Shown: positions 42,749 to 58,645, counted from the stretch's first letter. The stretch is DNA of 64,000 bases from Pseudorhodoferax sp. Leaf265 (GCF_001422365.1 NZ_LMMT01000038.1:321045-385044); one strand, 5' to 3'. The notes: a model not told the origin generated them from the letters alone. A program made the numbers and translations.

Positions 42749-42763
42749 CTATCGCAGGCATAG
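42749..42763 (+). promoter_or_regulatory. OxyR-like operator core upstream of dps
   Basis: The sequence CTAT-CGCAGGC-ATAG is a perfect inverted repeat with a 7-base spacer, matching the centre of the tetrameric OxyR site (ATAGnTnnnAnCTAT repeated, joined by CTAT-N7-ATAG). The outer half-sites are poorly matched. It lies 71-85 bases before the dps ATG, near where OxyR would activate, with an AT-rich TGTTAAAAG element at 42795-42803 as possible -10 region. Confidence 0.5.
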
Positions 42764-42833
42764 CCCGCCTTGGGGTCGCCGCGACACGCCCGCATGTTAA
42801 AAGACCACCCTTTTCTCTCTACAGGAGCATGAC

Positions 42834-43364
42834 ATGGCGAAGAAGAAGTCCAGCACCACCAAGCTCATCGCACTGCCCACCGGCGGCGCACCCGCGATCA
42901 ACATCGGCATCAGCGAGAAAGACCGCGAGGCCATCGCCAAGGGCCTGTCGCGCCTGCTGGCCGACACCTACACGCTGTACCTGACCACGCACAACTTCCA
43001 CTGGAACGTGACCGGTCCCATGTTCAACACGCTGCACGCGATGTTCATGGCCCAGTACACCGAGCTGTGGAACGCCGTGGACCCGGTGGCCGAGCGCATC
43101 CGCTCGCTGGGCCACAAGGCGCCGGGCTCCTACGCCCAGTTCGGCGCGCTGACCAGCCTGGCCGATGCGCCGACCGAGCCGCCGGCGGCGCTGGAGATGG
43201 TGCGCATCCTGGTCAAGGGCCACGAGGCCGTGGCCCGCACCGCGCGCGAGCTGTTCCCGGTGGCCGACAAGGCCAGCGACGAGCCCACGGCCGACCTGCT
43301 GACCCAGCGCCTGACCGTGCACGAGCAGACCGCCTGGATGCTGCGCTCGCTGCTCGAGGAGTAA
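42834..43364 (+). CDS. dps: Dps ferritin-like DNA-binding protein
   Basis: A 176-residue ferritin-like mini-ferritin that binds DNA and oxidises Fe(II) with peroxide. The N-terminal tail [10 protein letters not shown] is basic, as in DNA-binding Dps. Ferroxidase residues His56 (HNFHWNV), His68 (TLHAMF), Asp83 and Glu87 (AVDPVAER) are present, but the acidic ligand expected four residues after His68 (Asp67 in E. coli) is Met72. An AGGAG site (42821-42825) precedes the ATG. OxyR control is likely from context. The ubiA GTG follows the stop with no gap. Confidence 0.94.
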   Translation: MAKKKSSTTKLIALPTGGAPAINIGISEKDREAIAKGLSRLLADTYTLYLTTHNFHWNVTGPMFNTLHAMFMAQYTELWNAVDPVAERIRSLGHKAPGSYAQFGALTSLADAPTEPPAALEMVRILVKGHEAVARTARELFPVADKASDEPTADLLTQRLTVHEQTAWMLRSLLEE

Positions 43365-44309
43365 GTGGCCGCGACCCTGCCAGCGGCGCCCGCGCCCGGG
43401 CGGCTGGCGCTGTACCTGGACCTGATCCGCTGGAACCGCCCTGCGGGCTGGCTGCTGCTGCTGTGGCCCTCGCTGGGCGCGCTGTGGATCGCGGCCGGCG
43501 GCTTTCCGGGCTGGCACCTGCTGGTGGTGTTCACGCTGGGCACCATCCTCATGCGCAGCGCGGGCTGCTGCGTCAACGACGTGGCCGACCGCGATTTCGA
43601 CCGCCACGTCAAGCGCACGGCCCAGCGGCCCGTGACCAGCGGGCGCATCTCGCCGCGCGAGGCGCTTGTCTTCGGCGCGGTGCTGGCGCTGGCCGCCTTC
43701 GGGCTGGTGCTGACGTTGAACCGTGCCACCATCGCCTGGTCGTTCGCGGCGCTGGCCGTCACACTGGTCTATCCGTTCGCCAAGCGCTACGTGTCCATGC
43801 CGCAGGCCGTGCTGGGCGTGGCTTTTTCCTTCGGCATCCCGATGGCGTTCTCGGCCGTGCGCGGCGGGCCGGCCTGGGAGCTGTTCACGGGCAGCGGTGC
43901 GTTCAGCCTGCAGGCCGCCTGGGCCAGCGTGCCGCCGCTGGCCTGGCTGCTGCTGCTGGGCAACCTGTTCTGGGTGATCGCCTACGACACCGAGTACGCC
44001 ATGGTCGACCGCGACGACGATCTCAAGATCGGCATGAAGACCTCGGCCATCACGCTGGGTCGCTTCGACGTGGTGGGCGTGCTGGCGAGCTATGTGCTGT
44101 TCCTGGCGATCTGGACGCTGGCGCTGCGCCCGCTGGTGCCGGGCTGGCTGTTCTACGCGGGCATCGTGGCGGCGGCGGCCCAGGTGGTCTGGCACGCCAC
44201 GCTGATCCACGACCGCACGCGCGAAGGCTGCTTCAAGGCCTTCCGGCTCAACCACTGGCTGGGCTTCGCCGTGTTCGCCGGCATCGTGGCCGGCTACGCG
44301 TTGGCCTGA
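43365..44309 (+). CDS. ubiA: 4-hydroxybenzoate octaprenyltransferase
   Basis: This membrane prenyltransferase attaches the polyprenyl tail to 4-hydroxybenzoate in ubiquinone synthesis. The 314-residue protein has eight or nine hydrophobic helices and both Asp-rich motifs: NDVADRDFD at residues 71-79 and [12 protein letters not shown] near 207-218. The start is a GTG directly after the dps stop. It converges on proC, with adjacent stops at 44309/44310. Confidence 0.95.
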   Translation: MAATLPAAPAPGRLALYLDLIRWNRPAGWLLLLWPSLGALWIAAGGFPGWHLLVVFTLGTILMRSAGCCVNDVADRDFDRHVKRTAQRPVTSGRISPREALVFGAVLALAAFGLVLTLNRATIAWSFAALAVTLVYPFAKRYVSMPQAVLGVAFSFGIPMAFSAVRGGPAWELFTGSGAFSLQAAWASVPPLAWLLLLGNLFWVIAYDTEYAMVDRDDDLKIGMKTSAITLGRFDVVGVLASYVLFLAIWTLALRPLVPGWLFYAGIVAAAAQVVWHATLIHDRTREGCFKAFRLNHWLGFAVFAGIVAGYALA

Positions 44310-45136
<827 letters not shown>

Positions 45137-45137
<1 letters not shown>

Positions 45138-46261
45138 CACAAGGGTTCCGTGAGGGCGAAGGCCACGAACTGCGTGACCTGCCCGGGGTTGAAGTTGTCG
45201 TCGCTGAGCAGCACCAGCGTGCGCTGTGCGGGACGCTCGGCCGTGGCCGGCAGCAGCGGGCCCCAGGCCAGGGATTCGGTATTGTCCAGCCGCGACAGGC
45301 CGGGGCCAAGGTAGGCGGACAGATCGGCCACCAGCGTCTTGGCCAGCGGTCGGAAGCGGCCTGGCACGAGTGAGTCCAGCGCCAGCGTGTCGTCGCCGCT
45401 GGCCAGGTCCACGCGGTACAGGCGCAGCGTGTTGCCCACGCCCATGGCGTAGGCGCGTTCCAGTACCAGCATGCGCTGCGCGTCCAGCATCAGGATCTCG
45501 GAGACACCGTTGTCGGCGAACAGACCTGGCGCCTTGGGCGCCTGCGGTATGGCCTCGGGGACGTAGGCGCGCTGGGCCAGCGCGCGGCCGCTGGCCAGGT
45601 CGAACAGTGTGAAGCGGCAGGGGCCGCCGGGCTGTTGCAGCGTGGGCTCGGGGCCGTCCTGCACAAGCGCGTTCTCCATCGCCAGCCAGGCCTGGCGGCC
45701 GTCCGGCGTCAGCGCCAGGCCTTCGAAGCCCAGGTTGTGCCGCGGGCCGCGCTGGCCCTGGGGGGCCGGTGCGAAGTGGGGCGGCAGCGCGAAGCTGCGC
45801 AGCAGCCGGCCCTCGCGCGTGGACTCGTGCAAGGACGGGCCCACGCCGCGGCGCACATCGCCTTCGGTGGACCACAGCACGCTGCCGGTGGCCGGCCGCC
45901 AGCGGATGGCTTCGGCATCGGGGCGCGCGGGCGCGTCCAGCCGCACCGCCTCCAGCAGCTCGGGCGGGCCCAGCCGCTCGGCCGTGAGCGGCAGGTGCAA
46001 TGTGTAGAAGCGCGCATCGCTTGGGTCGTCGCTGATGGCCACCCAGAGGTCTTGCGCGGGGTCGTAGTCCAGGCCTGAGAGGCCGCCGACCGTGCTGCCG
46101 CCAAAGCGCAGGCGGTGCGCCAGCGTGGCTTCGCCGATCAGGCGCAGGCCCGGGTTGCGGGCCGCGGCCGGTGCGACGGCGTGGCCGCAGGCGGCGAGCG
46201 CCAGGCCGGCGCAGACGCCGAGCAGCAGATGGCGGCGGGGCAGGGGGCGGGCGGGCGGCAT
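45137..46261 (-). CDS. Phytase-like esterase domain lipoprotein (PF13449 type)
   Basis: A 374-residue predicted envelope protein. The N-terminus has twin arginine/basic residues (RRHLLLG), a hydrophobic stretch and a lipobox LAAC near residue 25, so it should be lipidated and exported, perhaps by Tat. The body belongs to the 'esterase-like activity of phytase' beta-propeller family: GGLSGLDYDPAQDLWVAISDD, GFEGLALTPDGRQAWLAMENAL (near 195-216) and DNTESLAWGPLL. Substrate unknown. It is followed by proC with a one-base overlap and preceded by glpK, 12 bp upstream. Confidence 0.83.
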
Positions 46262-46273
46262 CGGCCCGCGAGT

Positions 46274-47767
<1,494 letters not shown>

Positions 47768-47807
47768 GGACTGTCTCCGTTGTCAGTGGCGCCCGGCCGC
47801 TCCGAAG

Positions 47808-47836
47808 CCGCTGACGCGCCCCTTCGGGGGCAGCGG
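47808..47836. promoter_or_regulatory. Stable GC-rich hairpin between glpR and glpK
   Basis: The 100-bp glpR-glpK gap contains CCGCTG...CAGCGG (47808-47813 with 47831-47836) enclosing GCCCC-TTCG-GGGGC (47818-47831). The two stems share one C, so one or the other tip forms. No T run follows on the minus strand. This kind of element is frequent between Comamonadaceae genes and could attenuate read-through or protect mRNA ends. Confidence 0.4.
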
Positions 47837-47867
47837 TACGCGAAGCGATGAGCGTGGGGGCTTTCTA

Positions 47868-48632
47868 TCAGGTCGCAACGTGGCAGCGTACCTGAGCGTC
47901 GTGCAGCAGTGCAGGGAACGGTTCGGGGACGGGCGCGTCGGTGAACAGCCGGTCGATGCCCGACAGCCGCGCCACCTCGACCATGGCCGGCCGGTTGAAC
48001 TTGCTGTGGTCGGCCGCCAGCCAGACCTCGCGTGCGTGGGCCATGATGGCCTGCGAGACCTTGACCTCGCGGTAGTCGTAGTCGCGCAGCGTGCCGTCGG
48101 CCTCGATGCCCGAGATGCCGACCAGCGCGATGTCGACCTTGAACTGGCGGATGAAGTCGATCGCCGCTTCGCCGACCACGCCGCGGTCGCGTCCGCGCAG
48201 CACGCCACCGGCCACGATCACCTCGCACTGCGGGTTGGCCGATAGCGTCAGCGCCACGTTGAGGTTGTTGGTGATCACGCGCAACCCGGTGTGGCGCAGC
48301 AGCGCCTGGGCGATGGCCTCGGTCGTCGTGCCGATGTTGAGGATCAGCGAGCAGTCGTTGGGCACCTCGCGCGCCACGGCCTGGGCGATGCGCGCCTTGC
48401 CTTCGGCGTGCAGCGTCGTGCGCTGCTGGTGCGCGATGTTCTCGGTGGTGGAACTGGGCACGCGCACGCCGCCGTGGAATCGCGTCAGCAGGCCCTCGTC
48501 GGCCAGGCGCTGCACATCGCGGCGCATGGTCTGCAGCGTCACGCCCAGCGTGGCGGCCAGCTGGTCCAGCATCACCGAGCCCTGGGCCTGCACGGCTTGC
48601 AAGAGCAGCATCTGGCGCGGATTCGGGCTCAT
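47868..48632 (-). CDS. glpR: DeoR-family repressor of glycerol metabolism (GlpR-like)
   Basis: A 254-residue DeoR-type regulator: helix-turn-helix LDQLAATLGVTLQTMRRDVQ (residues about 22-41), then the sugar-phosphate-binding domain with LNIGTTTEAIA and ALVGISGIEADGTLRDYDY. The effector is expected to be glycerol 3-phosphate. It sits between glpK and the divergent glpSTPQUV-glpD operon. ATG 48632 (MSPNPRQMLLLQAV) was chosen; an upstream ATG at 48653 adds seven residues not seen in the family. Confidence 0.92.
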   Translation of the reverse strand: MSPNPRQMLLLQAVQAQGSVMLDQLAATLGVTLQTMRRDVQRLADEGLLTRFHGGVRVPSSTTENIAHQQRTTLHAEGKARIAQAVAREVPNDCSLILNIGTTTEAIAQALLRHTGLRVITNNLNVALTLSANPQCEVIVAGGVLRGRDRGVVGEAAIDFIRQFKVDIALVGISGIEADGTLRDYDYREVKVSQAIMAHAREVWLAADHSKFNRPAMVEVARLSGIDRLFTDAPVPEPFPALLHDAQVRCHVAT

Positions 48633-48673
48633 GGAAGGGGAGGAGGGGCGCAAACGGACATGGGCGGGAGGAC

Positions 48674-48703
48674 TTTAAAGCGAAAAAAAAGGAAAGCGCT
48701 CAA
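48674..48703 (-). promoter_or_regulatory. Candidate glpR promoter (TTGAGC-18-TTTAAA)
   Basis: On the minus strand a -35 TTGAGC (48698-48703) and a -10 TTTAAA (48674-48679) are spaced by 18 bases, giving a start near 48667 and a leader of about 35 bases before the glpR ATG. The 171-bp gap is much richer in A/T than neighbouring genes. Confidence 0.5.
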
Positions 48704-48706
48704 GGG

Positions 48707-48759
48707 TTTGCACCGAGCAAATCGCACTACATGCGAACAATAATTCTCAAAACCGAACA
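48707..48759 (+). promoter_or_regulatory. Candidate GlpR operator region before glpS
   Basis: The gap holds an inverted repeat TTTGC-ACCGA-GCAAA at 48707-48721 and two direct CGAACA copies at 48734-48739 and 48754-48759, exactly 20 bases apart. CGAACA matches half of the E. coli GlpR operator. The -10 region of the glpS promoter is probably the AACAATAATTCTC stretch (48736-48748). Binding by GlpR is inferred. Confidence 0.4.
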
Positions 48760-48803
48760 CGCAGAGCGGAACGAGTTCACGCTTTGCACAGGAGACGCGC
48801 CGC

Positions 48804-51835
<3,032 letters not shown>

Positions 51836-51843
<8 letters not shown>

Positions 51844-52648
51844 GTCCCGCTTCCAGAAGAGGACGCTGTTCCTCTGGCTCTACCTGGTCTTCGCGCTGGT
51901 GCCCATCTACTGGATGGTCAACATGTCGTTCAAGACCAATGCAGAGATCCTGTCCAGCTTCTCGCTGGTGCCGCGCGCGTTCACCTGGGACAACTACCGC
52001 ACCATCCTGACCGACCCGTCCTGGTACAGCGGCTACATCAACAGCCTGATCTACGTGGGCATCAACACCGTGGTCTCGCTGGCGGTCGCGCTGCCTGCTG
52101 CCTACGCGTTCTCGCGCTACAGCTTCCTGGGCGACAAGCATGTGTTCTTCTGGCTGCTGACCAACCGCATGACGCCGCCGGCGGTGTTCCTGCTGCCCTT
52201 CTTCCAGCTGTACACCACGGTGGGCCTCATGGACACGCACCTGGCCGTGGCGCTGGCGCACCTGCTGTTCAACGTGCCGCTGGCGGTGTGGATTCTGGAA
52301 GGCTTCATGAGCGGCATTCCGCGCGAGATCGACGAGACGGCCTACATCGACGGCTACAGCTTCCCGCGCTTCTTCCTGACCATCTTCCTGCCGCTGATCA
52401 AGGCCGGTGTGGGCGTGGCGGCCTTCTTCTGCTTCATGTTCAGCTGGGTCGAACTGCTGCTGGCGCGCACGCTGACCAGCGTGAACGCCAAGCCCATCGT
52501 GGCGACGATGACGCGCACGGTGTCGGCCTCCGGCATGGACTGGGCGACGCTGGCCGCGGCGGGCGTGCTGACCATCGTGCCGGGCGCGATCGTGATCTGG
52601 TTCGTGCGCAACTACATCGCCAAAGGTTTTGCGATGGGGAGGGTCTGA
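51836..52648 (+). CDS. glpQ: Glycerol ABC importer permease GlpQ
   Basis: A 270-residue MalG-like permease with six helices. The EAA-type loop is REIDETAYIDGYSFPRFFLT (about residues 163-182). It forms the second half of the channel with GlpP. It is not the glycerophosphodiester phosphodiesterase of the same symbol in E. coli. glpU follows 2 bp after the stop. Confidence 0.92.
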
Positions 52649-52650
52649 GC

Positions 52651-52959
52651 ATGTTCGAGTGGATGGCCTGGACGTTGCCGGTCGCGGTGTTCTTCTGCTG
52701 CATCGTCGCGATGCTGGTCGGCATGACGCTGTGGGAGCTCAAGTCGCCGACCACGCTGCGGCGCGGCTTCCTGCCGATCGCCACCACGCGCGGCGACCGG
52801 CTGTTCATCGGCCTGCTGTCGGCGGCCTATGTGAACCTGGCCTTCGTTGGCCTCTCGGGCAAGTTCGCCGAGTGGTTCGGCCTGGAGGCCGATCCATCGA
52901 TCTGGATCAGCTTCATCGCGTCCATGCTGTTGCTGGCCTTTGTGATGCGCAAGGGGTGA
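52651..52959 (+). CDS. glpU: Small membrane protein GlpU (DUF2160)
   Basis: A 102-residue protein with three predicted helices (WMAWTLPVAVFFCCIVAMLVG, then around LFIGLLSAAYVNLAFVGLSG and ISFIASMLLLAFVM). DUF2160 proteins are found almost only in glycerol ABC importer operons, between the permeases and the binding protein; the role is unknown. Start 52651 gives MFEWMAWTLP. Confidence 0.88.
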   Translation: MFEWMAWTLPVAVFFCCIVAMLVGMTLWELKSPTTLRRGFLPIATTRGDRLFIGLLSAAYVNLAFVGLSGKFAEWFGLEADPSIWISFIASMLLLAFVMRKG

Positions 52960-53035
52960 GGGTTCGAGGATTCGGCTTGCTGCCCCCGGTAGCCGAGCGT
53001 TGTGTGAGCCAGGGGGTTCTATGAGGAGACAAGTC
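52960..53035 (+). promoter_or_regulatory. glpU-glpV spacer
   Basis: This 76-base gap holds the inverted repeat CGGCT...AGCCG (52973-52977 with 52991-52995) and the glpV ribosome site AGGAG (53024-53028). A hairpin here could stabilise the downstream binding-protein mRNA, which importers usually need in excess; this is inference. Confidence 0.35.
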
Positions 53036-54766
<1,731 letters not shown>

Positions 54767-54842
54767 TCGGCCGCGCGCCGTGATCCCGGCGCGCCACAGG
54801 GCCGCGCTGCGCCACCAGCGCCGGGCGCGGCCCCGCCATCCG

Positions 54843-56444
54843 ATGAGCTCCAACCCTTCTTCCCCTCAGCCCACCGAGCGTGCTGCGTTGTTCGCGGCAC
54901 TCGCCGCTGCGCCGGCCTTCGACATCGCCATCGTCGGCGGTGGCGCCACCGGCCTGGGTGTGGCCGTGGACGCGGCCTCGCGCGGGCTGCGCACGCTGCT
55001 CGTGGAGTCGCACGACTTCGCCAAGGGCACGTCCTCACGTGCCACCAAGCTCGTGCACGGCGGCGTGCGCTACCTGGCCCAGGGCAACGTGGGCCTGGTG
55101 CGCGAGGCGCTGCACGAGCGCACCACGCTCTTGCACAACGCGCCGCACCTGGCCCAGCCGCTGGCCTTCGTGATGCCTTGCTACGCGCTGTGGGAAGGGC
55201 CGTTCTACGGCGCCGGCCTCAAGGCCTACGACTTGCTGGCTGGCGACGCGGGGCTGGGTTCCACGCGCTTCCTGTCGCGCGCCAGCGTGCAGTCGGCCCT
55301 GCCCAACATCCGGTCCCAGGGCCTGAAGGGCGGCGTGCTGTACTGGGACGGCCAGTTCGACGACGCGCGCCTGGCGCTGGCGCTGGCGCGCACGGCGGCC
55401 CGGCACGGCGCGCTGGCCATCAACTACTGCGCCGCCACTGGCCTCGTGCACGAAGGCGGCAAGGTCGTCGGCCTGACGCTGGAGGACCGCGAGACCGGTG
55501 CCGTCCATGAAGTGCGGGCCGGCTGCGTGGTCAACGCCACGGGCGTCTGGGTCGACCAGCTGCGCGCCCAGGACGCCCAGGCGCTGGCACGGCCGGTCAC
55601 GCCCATCGTCGCGCCCAGCCAGGGCGTGCATGCCGTGGTCGACCGCTCCTTCATGCCGACCGACCACGCGCTGCTGGTGCCGAAGACGGCCGATGGCCGG
55701 GTGCTGTTCGCCGTGCCCTGGCTCGGCAAACTGGTCCTGGGCACGACCGACACGCCACGCCAGGACCTGCCCTACGAGCCGCGCCCCTTCGCCGAGGAGC
55801 TGGACTTCATCCTGCGCGAATCGGCCCGCTACCTGGCCCGCCCGCCCACGCGCAGCGACATCCTGAGCTGCTGGGTCGGCCTGCGCCCGCTGGTCAAGCC
55901 GTCTGGCGACGATGCGGCGACCAAGAAGATCAGCCGCGAGCACACGGTGCAGGTCAGTGCCAGCGGCCTGGTCACCGTGACCGGTGGCAAATGGACGACC
56001 TACCGGGCCATGGCCGAAGACGTGTTGCAACAATGCTACGCACGCCAGTTGCTGCCCGGCCAGGCGCCGTGCCGCACCCAGCGCCTGCGGCTGGTCGGCG
56101 CCGACGACCGGCTGCCGCAGGACCGCCCGCCGATGAGCGCGCCGCAGGGCCGCCAGGGCTATGGCAGCGACTGGCAGACCGTGGCCTCCACCCCAGGAAG
56201 TGAGCGCATGCTCGGCTCCGGCGTCAGCGAGGCCATGGTGCGCTTCGCTGCGCGCCATGAGTACGCGCGCACGGTGGAGGATGTGCTGGCCCGGCGTGTG
56301 CGCCTGTTGTTCCTGGACGCCCGCCAGGCTGCAGCGCTGGCACAGCCGGTCGCCGAGATCCTGCTGGACGAGGGCTGCCCGGCTCCCGAGGCCGAGGCCT
56401 TCCTGGCCCTGGCGCAGTCCTACCTGCCCGACGCGCGGACCTGA
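54843..56444 (+). CDS. glpD: Glycerol-3-phosphate dehydrogenase (aerobic, FAD)
   Basis: This membrane-associated flavoenzyme oxidises glycerol 3-phosphate to dihydroxyacetone phosphate and passes electrons to ubiquinone. The 533-residue protein has the FAD Rossmann motif IAIVGGGATGLGVAVDAASRG (about 32-52), then SSRATKLVHGGVRYL and the late VTGGKWTTYRAMAEDV. Start 54843 gives MSSNPSSPQPTERAAL; the upstream part of the frame is non-homologous. It completes the uptake-kinase-dehydrogenase path of the glp locus. Confidence 0.95.
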   Translation: MSSNPSSPQPTERAALFAALAAAPAFDIAIVGGGATGLGVAVDAASRGLRTLLVESHDFAKGTSSRATKLVHGGVRYLAQGNVGLVREALHERTTLLHNAPHLAQPLAFVMPCYALWEGPFYGAGLKAYDLLAGDAGLGSTRFLSRASVQSALPNIRSQGLKGGVLYWDGQFDDARLALALARTAARHGALAINYCAATGLVHEGGKVVGLTLEDRETGAVHEVRAGCVVNATGVWVDQLRAQDAQALARPVTPIVAPSQGVHAVVDRSFMPTDHALLVPKTADGRVLFAVPWLGKLVLGTTDTPRQDLPYEPRPFAEELDFILRESARYLARPPTRSDILSCWVGLRPLVKPSGDDAATKKISREHTVQVSASGLVTVTGGKWTTYRAMAEDVLQQCYARQLLPGQAPCRTQRLRLVGADDRLPQDRPPMSAPQGRQGYGSDWQTVASTPGSERMLGSGVSEAMVRFAARHEYARTVEDVLARRVRLLFLDARQAAALAQPVAEILLDEGCPAPEAEAFLALAQSYLPDART

Positions 56445-56457
56445 TCGCACAGCCCAC

Positions 56458-56486
56458 TTGACACGGCGCGTCAGCGCCAACATAAT
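56458..56486 (+). promoter_or_regulatory. Sigma70-type promoter of the rplN (spc) operon
   Basis: A perfect -35 TTGACA (56458-56463) and a -10 CATAAT (56481-56486) are separated by 17 bases. Transcription should begin near 56493, leaving a leader of about 155 bases before the rplN ATG. This is the best promoter match I saw in the window, as expected for a ribosomal protein operon. Confidence 0.75.
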
Positions 56487-56647
56487 TGCGGGCTTCGCCT
56501 TAAAAAGCGATGAGTTTCTTGCCCAAACGTGAGCGCTCCGAGTGGTTCGGGGTGTGAGCGACGGGCCCAAGACTGACCAGGCGGGTTGCAGGTTTCGGGG
56601 TTGTCCCGGCGCCGCGGCCCTTCCGGTACAAGTTGGGAATAAGCTAA
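56487..56647 (+). promoter_or_regulatory. Untranslated leader of the rplN operon with a 15-codon reading frame
   Basis: The leader contains a short frame at 56510-56557, MSFLPKRERSEWFGV, and GC-rich segments before rplN that could fold. A role in growth-rate or autogenous control (S8 normally binds within the spc mRNA) is possible but not shown; the small frame lacks a strong ribosome site. Confidence 0.4.
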
Positions 56648-57016
56648 ATGATCCAAACTGAATCCCGGCTGGACGTGGCCGACAACACGGGTGCGAAGTC
56701 CGTCCTGTGCATCAAGGTGCTCGGCGGCTCCAAGCGCCGTTACGCCAGTGTCGGCGACATCATCAAGGTGAGCATCAAGGAAGCCGCTCCCCGCGGTCGC
56801 GTCAAGAAGGGCGAGATCTACAGCGCCGTCGTGGTGCGCACCGCCAAGGGCATCCGCCGCGGTGATGGCTCGCTCGTCAAGTTCGACGGCAATGCCGCCG
56901 TGCTGCTCAACGCCAAGCTGGAGCCGATCGGCACCCGCATCTTCGGACCCGTGACGCGCGAACTGCGTACCGAGAAGTTCATGAAGATCGTGTCCCTGGC
57001 CCCCGAAGTTCTGTAA
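56648..57016 (+). CDS. rplN: 50S ribosomal protein L14
   Basis: A 122-residue protein of the 50S subunit near the L19/16S bridge. The start [27 protein letters not shown] is the universal L14 N-terminus (given as residues 1-27), and the C-terminus [18 protein letters not shown] is complete. It is the first gene of this operon, directly after an untranslated leader; rpsQ and rpmC, its usual upstream neighbours, are not here. Confidence 0.98.
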   Translation: MIQTESRLDVADNTGAKSVLCIKVLGGSKRRYASVGDIIKVSIKEAAPRGRVKKGEIYSAVVVRTAKGIRRGDGSLVKFDGNAAVLLNAKLEPIGTRIFGPVTRELRTEKFMKIVSLAPEVL

Positions 57017-57025
57017 GAGGACACC

Positions 57026-57349
57026 ATGAACAAGATTCGCAAGGGCGACGAAGTGATCGTGCTGACCGGGCGCGACAAGGGCAAGCGCGGCAAGGTGTTG
57101 CTGCGTTCGGACGACTCGCATGTGCTGGTCGAGGGCATCAACCTCGTCAAGAAGCATGTCAAGCCGAACCCCATGAAGGGCACCACCGGCGGCATCGTGG
57201 AAAAGGGCATGCCCATCCACCAATCCAACGTGGCGATCTTCAACGCCGCAACCGGCAAGGCTGACCGCGTGGGCATCAAGCTGTCCGCAGACGGCAAGAC
57301 GCGCACCCGCGTGTTCAAGTCCAGCGGCGAAGAAATCAAGGTGGCATGA
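57026..57349 (+). CDS. rplX: 50S ribosomal protein L24
   Basis: A 107-residue assembly-initiating protein with a KOW motif ([21 protein letters not shown]). It starts 9 bp after rplN. Its stop overlaps an upstream in-frame ATG of rplE at 57346 (ATGA), but the L5 family N-terminus points to the second ATG. Confidence 0.98.
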   Translation: MNKIRKGDEVIVLTGRDKGKRGKVLLRSDDSHVLVEGINLVKKHVKPNPMKGTTGGIVEKGMPIHQSNVAIFNAATGKADRVGIKLSADGKTRTRVFKSSGEEIKVA

Positions 57350-57351
57350 CC

Positions 57352-57891
57352 ATGGCACGACTGCAAGAACACTACCGCGACAAGGTCGCTCCCGAGCTGA
57401 CCGCCAAGTTCGGCTACAAGTCGCCGATGCAGGTCCCGCGCCTGACCAAGATCACGCTGAACATGGGCGTGAGCGAGGCCGTCGCCGACAAGAAGATCAT
57501 GGACAACGCCGTCGGCGACCTGACCAAGATCGCCGGCCAGAAGCCCGTCGTGACCAAGGCCAAGAAGGCCATCGCCGGCTTCAAGATCCGCGAAGGCCAG
57601 GCCATCGGCGCCATGGTCACGCTGCGCGGCGTGAAGATGTACGAGTTCCTGGACCGCTTCGTCACCGTGGCCCTGCCGCGCGTGCGTGACTTCCGTGGTA
57701 TCAGCGGCCGCGCCTTCGACGGCCGTGGCAACTACAACATCGGCGTCAAAGAACAGATCATCTTCCCCGAGATCGAGTACGACAAGGTCGACGCCCTGCG
57801 CGGCCTGAACATCAGCATCACCACGACGGCCAAGACCGACGAAGAGTGCAAGGCACTGCTCGCCGGCTTCAAATTCCCGTTCAAGAACTGA
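57352..57891 (+). CDS. rplE: 50S ribosomal protein L5
   Basis: A 179-residue protein that binds 5S rRNA. ATG 57352 gives [12 protein letters not shown], the usual betaproteobacterial start and length; ATG 57346, overlapping the rplX stop, would add two residues. Contains [17 protein letters not shown] and [18 protein letters not shown], conserved in L5. Confidence 0.97.
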   Translation: MARLQEHYRDKVAPELTAKFGYKSPMQVPRLTKITLNMGVSEAVADKKIMDNAVGDLTKIAGQKPVVTKAKKAIAGFKIREGQAIGAMVTLRGVKMYEFLDRFVTVALPRVRDFRGISGRAFDGRGNYNIGVKEQIIFPEIEYDKVDALRGLNISITTTAKTDEECKALLAGFKFPFKN

Positions 57892-57901
57892 GGACAGATC
57901 C

Positions 57902-58207
57902 ATGGCCAAAAAAGCTTTGATCGAACGCGAACTGAAGCGGGACCGTCTGGTTGCCAAGTACGCAGCCAAGCACGCCGAGCTCAAGGGCATCGCCAACAGC
58001 GCCAAGCACAGCGAAGAAGAGCGCGATGCCGCGCGCCAGACGCTGCACAAGCTGCCGCGCAACGCGAACCCCACGCGCCAGCGCAACCGCTGCGAAATCA
58101 CGGGTCGCCCGCGTGGCACCTTCCGTCAATTTGGTCTGGCCCGCGCCAAGATCCGCGAACTGGCTTTCGCGGGCGATATCCCCGGCGTGACCAAGGCCAG
58201 CTGGTAA
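57902..58207 (+). CDS. rpsN: 30S ribosomal protein S14
   Basis: A 101-residue S14 of the zinc-free (C-minus) type: the region [20 protein letters not shown] has a single Cys rather than the CxxC pairs of the short zinc-binding form. It lies between rplE and rpsH as in other spc operons, with a GGACAG-like ribosome site upstream. Confidence 0.98.
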   Translation: MAKKALIERELKRDRLVAKYAAKHAELKGIANSAKHSEEERDAARQTLHKLPRNANPTRQRNRCEITGRPRGTFRQFGLARAKIRELAFAGDIPGVTKASW

Positions 58208-58225
58208 GCAGGCAGGAGATTCGAA

Positions 58226-58621
58226 ATGAGCATGAGTGATCCGATCGCCGATCTGCTGACCCGCATCCGCAACGCGCAGATGGTGTCCAAGACCACGGTG
58301 ACGTTGCCTTCTTCCAAAGTGAAGATCGCCATCGCCCAGGTCCTGAAGGACGAGGGCTACATCGACGGTTTCCGCGTCGTCCAGGACGGCAACAAGTCCG
58401 AGCTGGAAATCGCACTGAAGTACTACGCCGGTCGCCCCGTGATCGAGCGCATCGAGCGCGTGAGCCGTCCCGGCCTGCGCGTCTACAAGGGCCACGACGC
58501 CATCCCCCAGGTCCAGAACGGTCTGGGCGTGGCCATCGTGACGACGCCCAAGGGCGTCATGACCGACCGCAAGGCGCGCGCATCCGGTGTGGGTGGCGAA
58601 GTTCTTTGCTACGTCGCCTAA
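58226..58621 (+). CDS. rpsH: 30S ribosomal protein S8
   Basis: A 131-residue 16S-binding protein and, in E. coli, the translational repressor of the spc operon acting near rpl[19 protein letters not shown] and the C-terminal [22 protein letters not shown] segments are typical. AGGAG-like site CAGGAGATTC precedes the ATG. Confidence 0.98.
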   Translation: MSMSDPIADLLTRIRNAQMVSKTTVTLPSSKVKIAIAQVLKDEGYIDGFRVVQDGNKSELEIALKYYAGRPVIERIERVSRPGLRVYKGHDAIPQVQNGLGVAIVTTPKGVMTDRKARASGVGGEVLCYVA

Positions 58622-58645
58622 ACCGGCAGCCAGGAGAAAGAGCAA

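Noticed and set aside
47808-47836. Rho-independent terminator after glpR
   Set aside because: Stable hairpin but no T tract on the transcribed strand; recorded only as a hairpin.
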